From contig DFFN01000025.1 in assembly GCA_002369525.1 (NCBI GenBank), positions 1 to 6,859 of the forward strand: 6,859 nucleotides of DNA, in the 5' to 3' direction. Below, in pieces: positions 1 through 5,717 of this stretch; position 1 is the stretch's first letter; each line of letters opens with the position of its first letter. This stretch comes from Lachnoclostridium sp. UBA3775. GTDB taxonomy: Bacteria; Bacillota; Clostridia; Lachnospirales; Lachnospiraceae. The notes under the pieces were generated by a model. That model had not been told where the DNA came from, made no database searches, and saw only the letters and a list, made by a program, of their open reading frames with translations. A program made the translations under genes and the position numbers.

Positions 1-1165
1 CCTCATCGGAAAGCTCGTCCATACCGAGTATCGCAATGATATCCTGAAGCTCGCTGTATTTCTGCAGGTACTCCTGTACCTCTCTTGCAGTATCATAGTG
101 CTCCTTGCCGACTATGTCCTCTTCAAGTATTCTCGAGGTAGAGTAAAGAGGATCCACAGCCGGATATATGCCCTGCTCGGCAACCGCCCTCGAAAGCACC
201 GTGGTTGCGTCAAGGTGTGAAAACGTTGTCGCCGGAGCCGGGTCCGTCAGATCGTCGGCAGGCACGTAAACTGCCTGTACCGAAGTGATCGAACCTTTTT
301 TGGTCGAAGTGATCCTTTCCTGCAGGGCGCCCATTTCCTGCGCAAGCGTCGGCTGGTAGCCTACCGCAGAGGGCATGTGTCCGAGAAGAGTCGAAACCTC
401 GGAACCAGCCTGCACAAAACGGAAGATATTGTCGATGAAAAGAAGTATGTCCTTGTTCTGCTCATCCCTGAAATATTCGGCCATCGTAAGCCCTGTAAGG
501 GCAACCCTCATCCTGACGCCGGGAGATTCGTTCATCTGTCCGAACACCATTGCCGTTTTGTCTATGGTACCGGACTCCTGCATCTCGTTCCACAGGTCAT
601 TACCCTCACGGCTTCTCTCACCGACACCGGTAAAGATAGAATAGCCGCCGTGCTCGGTTGCAATATTATGTATAAGCTCCTGAATAAGAACCGTTTTTCC
701 CACTCCGGCGCCGCCGAAAAGTCCGATCTTGCCGCCCTTTGCATAAGGCTCAAGCAGGTCTATTACCTTGATACCGGTCTCTAAGACCTCCGTTTCAACA
801 CTCTGGTCGGCAAAAGAAGGTGCCTTTCTGTGTATTTCCCATCTTTCGGCATCCTCAGGGATAGGCTCCTTTCTGTCTATCGGCTCGCCGACGGCATTGA
901 ACATTCTTCCAATGGTGCAATCACCGACCGGCACCTTAATGCTGCTGTCGGTCGAAACCACCCGCATATCTCTTGCGAGACCTTCGCTGGCTCCGAGCAT
1001 GATACAGCGCACCTCGTTATTCCCGAGGTGCAGGCAAGCCTCCATCATCCGCTTTTCGCCGTCAGTCTCGACATAAAGGGCCTCTCTTATCTTCGGGAGC
1101 TCTGCTCCGTCAAAGGCCACATCCACTACGGGACCGGAAATCTGAATTATCCTACCTGTCTTCAA
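1..1165 (-). CDS. atpD: F1Fo ATP synthase subunit beta (AtpD), 3' part beyond the window edge
   Basis: Catalytic subunit of the F1 head; makes or hydrolyses ATP at the alpha/beta interfaces on the cytoplasmic side. The frame is open from a TTG at 1165 to the left edge, giving 388 residues of the usual 460-480. Visible in order: N-terminal barrel beginning TGRIIQISGPVVDV (residues 3-16); P-loop GGAGVGKT (151-158); GERSREGND with the catalytic Glu at 183; Walker B LLFIDNIF (241-248); the SAVGYQPTLAQEMG stretch (266-279); DPAPATTFSHLD (308-319); and at the very edge DELSDE (383-388), matching the DELSEE lever that meets gamma and epsilon. The TTG start is chosen because the conserved N-terminus begins there, no in-frame ATG lies nearby, and AGGAG sits 8 bases upstream. 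The first 14 bases overlap the end of atpG, which suggests translational coupling. The C-terminal helical domain and atpC should follow outside the window. Identification is very secure; the start is probable. Confidence 0.97.
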   Translation of the reverse strand, partial: MKTGRIIQISGPVVDVAFDGAELPKIREALYVETDGEKRMMEACLHLGNNEVRCIMLGASEGLARDMRVVSTDSSIKVPVGDCTIGRMFNAVGEPIDRKEPIPEDAERWEIHRKAPSFADQSVETEVLETGIKVIDLLEPYAKGGKIGLFGGAGVGKTVLIQELIHNIATEHGGYSIFTGVGERSREGNDLWNEMQESGTIDKTAMVFGQMNESPGVRMRVALTGLTMAEYFRDEQNKDILLFIDNIFRFVQAGSEVSTLLGHMPSAVGYQPTLAQEMGALQERITSTKKGSITSVQAVYVPADDLTDPAPATTFSHLDATTVLSRAVAEQGIYPAVDPLYSTSRILEEDIVGKEHYDTAREVQEYLQKYSELQDIIAILGMDELSDE

Positions 1166-2078
1166 GCTCTTTTCTCCTCTTAATCGCTTCCATACGTTTC
1201 TTTTTCTGTGCTCTCGCTCCTGCCGTAACCTCGGTTATCTCCTGGGTTATTGCAGCCTGCCTGAGCCTGTTGTACTGCATCTGCAGCTTGTCTATCAGTG
1301 CCTCGGCGTTTTTGTTTGCCGAATTCATTGCCATCATCCTCATGTTCTGCTCCACGGAAAAGCTGTCGATAAGCGCTCCGTAGATAAAGCCCGAAATATA
1401 TCCCGGCATGCAGCGGTCAATTACCTCGCTCACCGAAGGATAAAAACGGTAATGCACGTCGACTTCGTTTTTCTGTTCGGCGGGCGTTAAGAATTTTCTT
1501 CTTTCAAAGGGCAGAAGCCTTACCATTTTAACACTGGTTGTAAGCTCGTTTTTCATATCGGAATAAATTACCCTTATTTCATCAACATTCCCGCTGTCAT
1601 ATTCAGAAAGCAGGGTGGCGCATATCTGTCTTGCCCTTCTGAATGTCGGATTTTGTGCGGTATATATGAAGGACTGCTCGATTCCTATGCCGCGTTTTGC
1701 GAAATACTTTCTGCCGTAGGCCCCGACAACATAAAGCTTGACTTTTTTATGCTTTCTCATCTCGGCCTCGGCGCGTCTAAGGACATTAAAATTATAGGCT
1801 CCCGCAAGGCCCTTGTCCGCAGTTATGACAAGATAGGCATAAGTTTCGGCCGTCTTTCTTCCCGTCTTGGGATAAAAATATCTGGAATTCACATCGGATT
1901 CCGTCTGAAATATGCGCTTTATCTCATGCTCCTGCATTTCAAAGAAGGGGCGGGTGCGTTCAAGCGCCTGCCTTGCCTTCTGAAGCTTGGTGGAGGAAAT
2001 GAGATACATGGCATTCGTGATCTTCCATGTGCCTCCGATACCCTCGATTCGGTTTTTAATATCCTTTGTATTTGGCAT
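1152..2078 (-). CDS. atpG: F1Fo ATP synthase subunit gamma (AtpG) with a charged C-terminal tail
   Basis: Central rotor shaft that couples c-ring rotation to the three catalytic sites. The protein has 308 residues; typical bacterial gamma has about 285-295. Family marks: N-terminal helix with KDIKNRIEGI (5-14), ITNAMYLISSTKLQKA (20-35), VITADKGLAGAYN (84-96; the family usually has GLCG, here GLAG), YSDMKNELT (172-180) followed by LLPF, and the C-terminal helix with NANKN-like and RLRQAAITQEITEVTAGA (271-288). Gamma normally ends at about that last motif. Here about 18 more residues follow, rich in Lys, Arg and Glu (291-308). The start is the ATG two bases after the atpA stop (TAG-AA-ATG). No clear ribosome binding site precedes it, so reinitiation after atpA is likely. 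The end of the gene contains the atpD ribosome binding site and overlaps atpD by 14 bases. Identity secure; the role of the tail is unknown. Confidence 0.97.
   Translation of the reverse strand: MPNTKDIKNRIEGIGGTWKITNAMYLISSTKLQKARQALERTRPFFEMQEHEIKRIFQTESDVNSRYFYPKTGRKTAETYAYLVITADKGLAGAYNFNVLRRAEAEMRKHKKVKLYVVGAYGRKYFAKRGIGIEQSFIYTAQNPTFRRARQICATLLSEYDSGNVDEIRVIYSDMKNELTTSVKMVRLLPFERRKFLTPAEQKNEVDVHYRFYPSVSEVIDRCMPGYISGFIYGALIDSFSVEQNMRMMAMNSANKNAEALIDKLQMQYNRLRQAAITQEITEVTAGARAQKKKRMEAIKRRKELEDR
1174..1179 (-). promoter_or_regulatory. Ribosome binding site deciding the TTG start of atpD
   Basis: The minus strand reads GAGGAG, ending 8 bases before the TTG at 1165. It lies inside the last codons of atpG. 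It supports TTG as the atpD start, since no ATG in that frame lies between it and the conserved beta N-terminus. Confidence 0.75.
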
Positions 2079-2080
2079 TT

Positions 2081-3844
2081 CTAAGCTTTCTTATACTGTT
2101 CAAGATATTCTCTTGCTATGTCGATTATATCCTCGCGGTCCTCGGCTTCAAGTACCTTTTTATCATCAATTGAAGTGCAGAGCCCCGGCGCATTGTCCTC
2201 AAAGTATTCAAGGAGCCCCGCCTTGAATTTTCCGATATCGTCAAGAGCAATGTCCTGGAATACATGATCCTGGGCGGCAATAAGAAGTATGACCTGCTCG
2301 TGAAGGGTATAGGGACTTGACTGGGGCCGCCTTAAAATCCTCATGAGTCCCTGTCCGTAAACAAGCCTGTACTTTGTCGCCTCGTCGAGATCGCTTGAGA
2401 ACTGGGTGAATATCTCCATTTCCCTGAACTGTGCAAGATCGAGCCTGACAGAACCTGTTGCCTTCTTCATTGCCTTTGTCTGTGCGGCGCCGCCGACACG
2501 GGATACCGAAAGACCGACATTTACCGCGGGTCTCTGGCCCGAAAAGAACAGATCGCTCTCAAGGAATATCTGTCCGTCCGTTATCGATATGATGTTGGTC
2601 GGTATATATGCCGAAACGTCTCCCGCCTGTGTCTCAACTATCGGAAGCGCAGTCATCGAACCGCCGCCGAGCTCATCGGAAAGATGTGCCGAGCGTTCCA
2701 AAAGCCTTGAGTGAAGGTAGAAAACATCGCCCGGATATGCTTCACGGCCCGGAGAACGCTCCAAAAGCAGCGAGAGCGCACGGTAAGCTATTGCATGCTT
2801 TGAAAGATCATCATAGATGATCAGGACATCCCTGCCCTTTTTCATGAAATACTCGCCAATCGCCGTGGCCGAATAAGGAGCGATGTACTGCATCGGCGCA
2901 GATTCGCTTGCGGTTGCCGAAACAATGATGGTATGCGCAAGCGCGCCCTTCTTTTTCAGCGTGTGCACAAGACCGGCCACGCTTGAGGCCTTCTGTCCTA
3001 TGGCACAGTATATGCAGACCACGCCGTTGTTTTTCTGGTTAAGTATCGTATCTACGGCGATAGAGGTCTTTCCCGTCTGTCTGTCGCCGATTATAAGCTC
3101 TCTCTGTCCTCTTCCGATGGGGAACATCGAATCGATGCAGAGCAGACCCGTGTTCATGGGCTCGTTTACGCCCTGTCTGTCAAGTATGCCCGGAGCAGCA
3201 CTCTCAATAGGAAGGAAATCATCCGCCATTATGGGGCCGTAGCCGTCGATGGGGTTGCCGAGCGCATCCACTACCCTGCCGAGATAATCATCGCCGACAG
3301 GTATACCGGCTGCCTTGCCGGTTCTTCTTATCAGGCTGCCCTCTCCGATCTCCTCCTCATCGCCGAAAAGTATGATTCCGACGGAATCGGGGCGAAGGTC
3401 AAGTATCATGCCCCTTACTCCGGACTCAAAAACTACGATCTCGCCGTAAACCGCATTGTCAAGTCCTTCCGCGGTAACGATACCGTCACCGACAGCCATG
3501 ACCCTTCCCGTCTCGGAAGCCTCTGCGGAAAGATTCCAGTTATCTATCGAGCTCTTGAAGAGGGATATAAGGCTGTCTCCGCTTCCTTTTGCTGTATCCC
3601 TGGTTACGTTTTCAAGATAAGCCTTAAGCTGGGCTATCCTGCCTTCCTTGGTCCAGTCGAAAACATCGTCTCCTATCTTCAGTCTGAAGCCGGAGCTGAT
3701 CTTTTCGTCCTTTTCCCATATCAGTTCATGCTCTTTTTCATATTTTTTGTTAACAAAGCTTTCAAAGCGTACAAACTGGGCGGGATTCGGACGTGTTCTG
3801 GAATATAAGAATGCCTGAGGCTTTATATTGTTTGAATCAGGCAT
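2081..3844 (-). CDS. atpA: F1Fo ATP synthase subunit alpha (AtpA) with an N-terminal delta-like domain
   Basis: Non-catalytic nucleotide-binding subunit of the F1 head that supplies the arginine finger to beta. With the start at 3844 it has 587 residues, against about 500-510 for typical alpha. Residues 21-77 resemble the delta (OSCP) C-terminal domain: NPAQFVRFE, then ELIWEKDEKISSGFRLKIGD and DWTKEGRIAQLKAYL, matching the family pattern Dp-ligG-rv-igd-v-D-S-rgrL-qL. The alpha proper follows: ETGRVMAVGDGIVTAEGL (111-128), P-loop GDRQTGKT (253-260), YDDLSKHAIAYR (344-355), PGREAYPGDVFYLHSRLLER (365-384) and SVSRVGGAAQTKAMKK with the arginine finger near 449. The start was chosen because AAAGGAGT lies 7 bases upstream; an ATG at 3880 would lie inside atpF and has no such site. 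The gene overlaps the atpF stop by 8 bases, and atpG follows after 2 bases. No atpH is present, so the fused domain probably replaces part of delta. The alpha identity is certain; the delta reading is by motif only. Confidence 0.97.
   Translation of the reverse strand: MPDSNNIKPQAFLYSRTRPNPAQFVRFESFVNKKYEKEHELIWEKDEKISSGFRLKIGDDVFDWTKEGRIAQLKAYLENVTRDTAKGSGDSLISLFKSSIDNWNLSAEASETGRVMAVGDGIVTAEGLDNAVYGEIVVFESGVRGMILDLRPDSVGIILFGDEEEIGEGSLIRRTGKAAGIPVGDDYLGRVVDALGNPIDGYGPIMADDFLPIESAAPGILDRQGVNEPMNTGLLCIDSMFPIGRGQRELIIGDRQTGKTSIAVDTILNQKNNGVVCIYCAIGQKASSVAGLVHTLKKKGALAHTIIVSATASESAPMQYIAPYSATAIGEYFMKKGRDVLIIYDDLSKHAIAYRALSLLLERSPGREAYPGDVFYLHSRLLERSAHLSDELGGGSMTALPIVETQAGDVSAYIPTNIISITDGQIFLESDLFFSGQRPAVNVGLSVSRVGGAAQTKAMKKATGSVRLDLAQFREMEIFTQFSSDLDEATKYRLVYGQGLMRILRRPQSSPYTLHEQVILLIAAQDHVFQDIALDDIGKFKAGLLEYFEDNAPGLCTSIDDKKVLEAEDREDIIDIAREYLEQYKKA
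3614..3784 (-). other. Segment of atpA encoding the delta (OSCP) C-terminal-like domain
   Basis: Codons for residues 21-77 of the alpha fusion. The encoded stretch follows the order of a delta C-terminal domain: an amphipathic helix (NPAQFVRFESFVNKKY), a strand ending in an acidic residue before a Gly (EKDEKISSGF), a second strand (FRLKIGDDVFDW) and a closing helix (EGRIAQLKAYL). In standard enzymes this domain joins the F1 crown to the C-termini of the b dimer. A linker of about 30 residues then leads into the usual alpha N-terminal part. The assignment is by pattern recognition; a profile search against the ATP synthase delta/OSCP family would confirm it. Confidence 0.78.
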
Positions 3845-4325
3845 TTTCGTTACTCCTTTCGGCATTGTCAAGAAAAGCATCGAAAATATTATTGTCGTTC
3901 TCGCCGAGCAGCATCTTGTCCGCAGCCTGCTCCATCAGTTTGGAAATTGCCATCTTGGCTTCATACTCCTCAATGGCGCGCTGGCGCGATGCGGCAAGCT
4001 TTGCATCCTCTATGATCTGGTCTGCCTCTTTCTTGGCGTCCTTAAGCTTGAGCTCCCTTGCGCTTTCAGCCTCAAGAGCAGCCTTCTTTCTGCTTTCGTT
4101 TATCTCGTCCTGAACACTGGCAAGCCTGCTTTCATACTCCGCCTTGAGGCCGTCCGCCTCAGACAGCCTGTCCTTAGCCTGCTTGTCAAGGCCGGCATAG
4201 TACTCTTCCCTCTTGTCCATGAATTTCTTCACCGGAGAATAAAGAAGAATATACATTCCGCCGAAAAGTATCACCACATTGAAGGCATGCAGCAGAACCT
4301 GTAATAAATCTATACCTAAAGGCAT
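3837..4325 (-). CDS. atpF: F1Fo ATP synthase subunit b (AtpF)
   Basis: Peripheral stalk subunit, anchored in the membrane, that holds the F1 head static against the turning rotor; normally a dimer contacting delta at its far end. The protein has 162 residues, a usual length. One membrane segment lies at about residues 8-30 (LLQVLLHAFNVVILFGGMYI), followed by the family junction YSPVKKFMDKREE (29-41). A long, highly charged coiled coil (about 42-140) comes next, with the A/E/K/R-rich spacing of b subunits. The end, SKLMEQAADKMLLGENDNN, matches the normal b C-terminus, so b itself is not fused to delta. GGAGGT lies 6 bases before the start. It follows atpE after 22 bases, the largest gap in the cluster, and overlaps atpA by 8 bases. 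Its likely partner is the delta-like domain on alpha. Confidence 0.95.
   Translation of the reverse strand: MPLGIDLLQVLLHAFNVVILFGGMYILLYSPVKKFMDKREEYYAGLDKQAKDRLSEADGLKAEYESRLASVQDEINESRKKAALEAESARELKLKDAKKEADQIIEDAKLAASRQRAIEEYEAKMAISKLMEQAADKMLLGENDNNIFDAFLDNAERSNENA
3852..3859 (-). promoter_or_regulatory. Ribosome binding site deciding the atpA start
   Basis: The minus strand reads AAAGGAGT, ending 7 bases before the ATG at 3844, within the last codons of atpF. It favours 3844 over the upstream in-frame ATG at 3880. The start codon and the atpF stop share the string ATGCCTGA, an 8-base overlap typical of coupled translation. Confidence 0.8.
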
Positions 4326-4347
4326 AGCAATACCTCCGTCTGTTTCT

Positions 4348-4716
4348 CTACATTACGAAAATTATCAATATTGCAACGATAAGCGCATAAATAACTACTG
4401 TCTCGATGAACACCAGACCGAGCATCAGCGTCGATCTGATACCGCTCTCGGCTTCGGGCTGACGGGCGATGCTGTCATTTGATTTGCTGATAGCCCAGCC
4501 CATTGAAAATGCACCCGCAAGCGCTGCAGCGCCTATCGCTATTGCGGCTGCCATTGCCTTGCCCTTGGTTGCATCGTCATTTTTTTCTTCTTCCGCTTCG
4601 ACGGCACTCTCAGTGGATTCTGCTGCCTTAGCCTTGAACTGGGCGGTAAAAAAAACTGCCGTCAGAATCAGCAATACCGTCGCAAAAATCCTTACTGTTT
4701 TTACTGAGTGAATCAT
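4348..4716 (-). CDS. atpE: F1Fo ATP synthase subunit c (AtpE) with signal-like N-terminal extension
   Basis: Subunit of the membrane c-ring, which carries the ions and drives rotation. The protein has 122 residues, against 70-90 for most bacterial c. Residues 1-31 look like a signal peptide or anchor: Lys/Arg near the N-terminus, a hydrophobic core (about 9-27) and a possible signal peptidase site after AKA (29-31). An acidic linker follows (33-48). The normal hairpin starts at about 54: helix 1 (about 55-77), cytoplasmic loop ARQPEAE (84-90) and helix 2 with the ion-binding Glu105 in FIETVVIY. The helix 1 motif is AxAxAxSxG (65-73), not the usual GxGxGxGxG. The position of the Na+-liganding Gln of Na+ enzymes is Met72, so the classic Na+ signature is incomplete. 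GGAGGT 8 bases upstream, inside the end of atpB, supports the long start; an internal ATG at codon 55 has only a weak AAGG. Identity secure. Confidence 0.95.
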   Translation of the reverse strand: MIHSVKTVRIFATVLLILTAVFFTAQFKAKAAESTESAVEAEEEKNDDATKGKAMAAAIAIGAAALAGAFSMGWAISKSNDSIARQPEAESGIRSTLMLGLVFIETVVIYALIVAILIIFVM

Positions 4717-4718
4717 TT

Positions 4719-5597
4719 TCAGTTACCTCCGACTGTCTGCGGGGCCGAAGCCTTCGCATTTTTATTTTTCTCTTTTTTATTTTTTTCTTTTTTCTTATGG
4801 CTTACTTCCGTAACCTCACCGTAGTAAACCGAAGTCAGCATCGTAAGCACGTATGCCTGTATCACCGCATGAAGCACTGTAAAGAGCACTCCGACCGCAA
4901 CGGGAAGCACAAAGCTGAGCTTTATGTAATAGTAGACAAGCTCTGTTGTGAGCATGCCCGAAAGCAAAGCTCCGAACAACCTGAAGGTCATGGATATGGG
5001 CAGCGAAAATTCCTTAAGTCCCAGGAACACGCCCTTAACCTTGTTTGCCATGATGCCTCCCGTCATGATGAACAGGTAGGAAAAGCAGCCCATGGCCATG
5101 GCGCCGTTTATGTTCGCGAGCGGAGCCGGAAGCGAAATCGAATGCCCTTCGGTAGTCACTGCCTGAAAGCCGAAAAGCTCGAACATCGTGCCGGCAAAAA
5201 TATAGGAACCGGCAGTAAATATGTAAGCTCCGAGGGCCTTGTTCCGATGCGGTGAGTTTTTCTTTGCCAGGCCGTCGAAAAGCCCGACCCATTCTTCGAT
5301 CAGAAGCTGGAATTTACCGGGCACAAAGGTAAAGCGCGGTATGGCAAAAATCCTGATAAGCGCAGCGGCAAAGAGCAGAACTGCCGTGACGGCAAAGGCC
5401 GATATCAGCGACGGGTCCACATCCATGAGCCCGAACAGGCTGACCTTATTAAGGTCATGAAGCACCGCATCCTTCATCGTTTCCTTTATCGTTTCACTGT
5501 GGCCGGAATTTGAGATCGTAAGGACTATTCCGATCACCACGGACAGAAGCAGGGCCCCGATCACCGCAAGGCTTATCCTCTGTTTCTTTTTCTCCAT
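4719..5597 (-). CDS. atpB: F1Fo ATP synthase subunit a (AtpB), divergent
   Basis: Membrane stator subunit that forms the ion half-channels against the c-ring. The protein has 292 residues. An N-terminal hydrophobic segment (about 8-28) precedes a polar stretch and the segment that normally begins the protein (about 62-86, ending before VPGKFQLLIEE, 92-102). Later marks are LPAPLANINGAMAM (156-169), where the family usually has P-x-x-D-x-N; the channel helix FSLPISMTFRLFG with the essential Arg206; and the last helix with IQAYVLTMLTSVYYGE (246-261), including the conserved Gln247. The residue after RLFG is Ala, where Asn is usual. The cytoplasmic connection before the Arg helix (about 184-197) looks some 15-20 residues shorter than in most Firmicutes. 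The C-terminus (268-281) is a Lys/Glu/Asn tail encoded by short A-runs. AGAGGA lies 10 bases before the start, and atpE begins 2 bases after the stop. The call is firm; the divergence is judged from memory of the family. Confidence 0.93.
   Translation of the reverse strand: MEKKKQRISLAVIGALLLSVVIGIVLTISNSGHSETIKETMKDAVLHDLNKVSLFGLMDVDPSLISAFAVTAVLLFAAALIRIFAIPRFTFVPGKFQLLIEEWVGLFDGLAKKNSPHRNKALGAYIFTAGSYIFAGTMFELFGFQAVTTEGHSISLPAPLANINGAMAMGCFSYLFIMTGGIMANKVKGVFLGLKEFSLPISMTFRLFGALLSGMLTTELVYYYIKLSFVLPVAVGVLFTVLHAVIQAYVLTMLTSVYYGEVTEVSHKKKEKNKKEKNKNAKASAPQTVGGN
4725..4730 (-). promoter_or_regulatory. Ribosome binding site supporting the long form of atpE
   Basis: The minus strand reads GGAGGT 8 bases before the ATG at 4716. 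It encodes part of the last Gly-Gly-Asn of atpB. Its strength argues that the signal-like leader of subunit c is really translated, not an annotation artefact. Confidence 0.8.
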
Positions 5598-5603
5598 TAT
5601 TTA

Positions 5604-5717
5604 TCAGTCCTCTTTTTTCAAAAATTCAAAAAAGCTCATTACGGCAACAATGATCTGAAGCGCCACGACGGCAACAGCCATTCTGTCGTTGATAGCTTTA
5701 TTTATTTTCTTTCGCAT
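5604..5717 (-). CDS. Unrecognised 37-residue single-span membrane protein upstream of atpB
   Basis: I do not recognise this protein. It starts with MRKKINKAINDR, a basic cytoplasm-type N-terminus, has one hydrophobic span (about residues 13-33, MAVAVVALQIIVAVMSFFEF) and ends LKKED. The start is taken as the ATG at 5717 because GGAGG lies 9 bases upstream; a longer reading from 5786 would begin inside the HD-GYP gene without such a site. It overlaps the last 20 bases of the HD-GYP gene and stops 6 bases before atpB, and the atpB ribosome binding site lies in its last codons. Many ATP synthase operons carry a small membrane protein here (AtpI, AtpZ, or AtpQ/AtpR in N-ATPases), but those usually have two or more spans and I see no shared motif. 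By position it may be an assembly or accessory protein of Fo. That it is translated is likely; the function is unknown. Confidence 0.68.
   Translation of the reverse strand: MRKKINKAINDRMAVAVVALQIIVAVMSFFEFLKKED

Noticed and set aside
377..1183. Several plus-strand frames of 100-135 codons opposite atpD
   Set aside because: The minus strand reads as an uninterrupted, fully recognisable beta subunit; the plus frames are shadows.
3845..3880. Longer atpA starting at 3880
   Set aside because: It would lie inside atpF, and the strong ribosome binding site sits between the two ATGs, pointing to 3844.
4348..4552. Short subunit c starting at the internal ATG (codon 55)
   Set aside because: It would give a normal-length c of 68 residues, but only a weak AAGG precedes it while the long start has GGAGGT. 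It is kept as an alternative, not preferred.
4752..4799. Runs of six or seven A on the minus strand near the end of atpB, as a possible frameshift or phase-variation site
   Set aside because: The runs simply encode the Lys/Asn tail, are short, and the main frame continues to a stop coupled to atpE; no downstream structure or alternative product is evident.
1..5717. N-type (Na+-translocating, AtpQ/AtpR-containing) ATPase operon
   Set aside because: The gene order is the standard B-E-F-A-G-D, beta is not first, and the c subunit lacks the helix 1 Gln; the small frame has one span and no AtpQ/R likeness.
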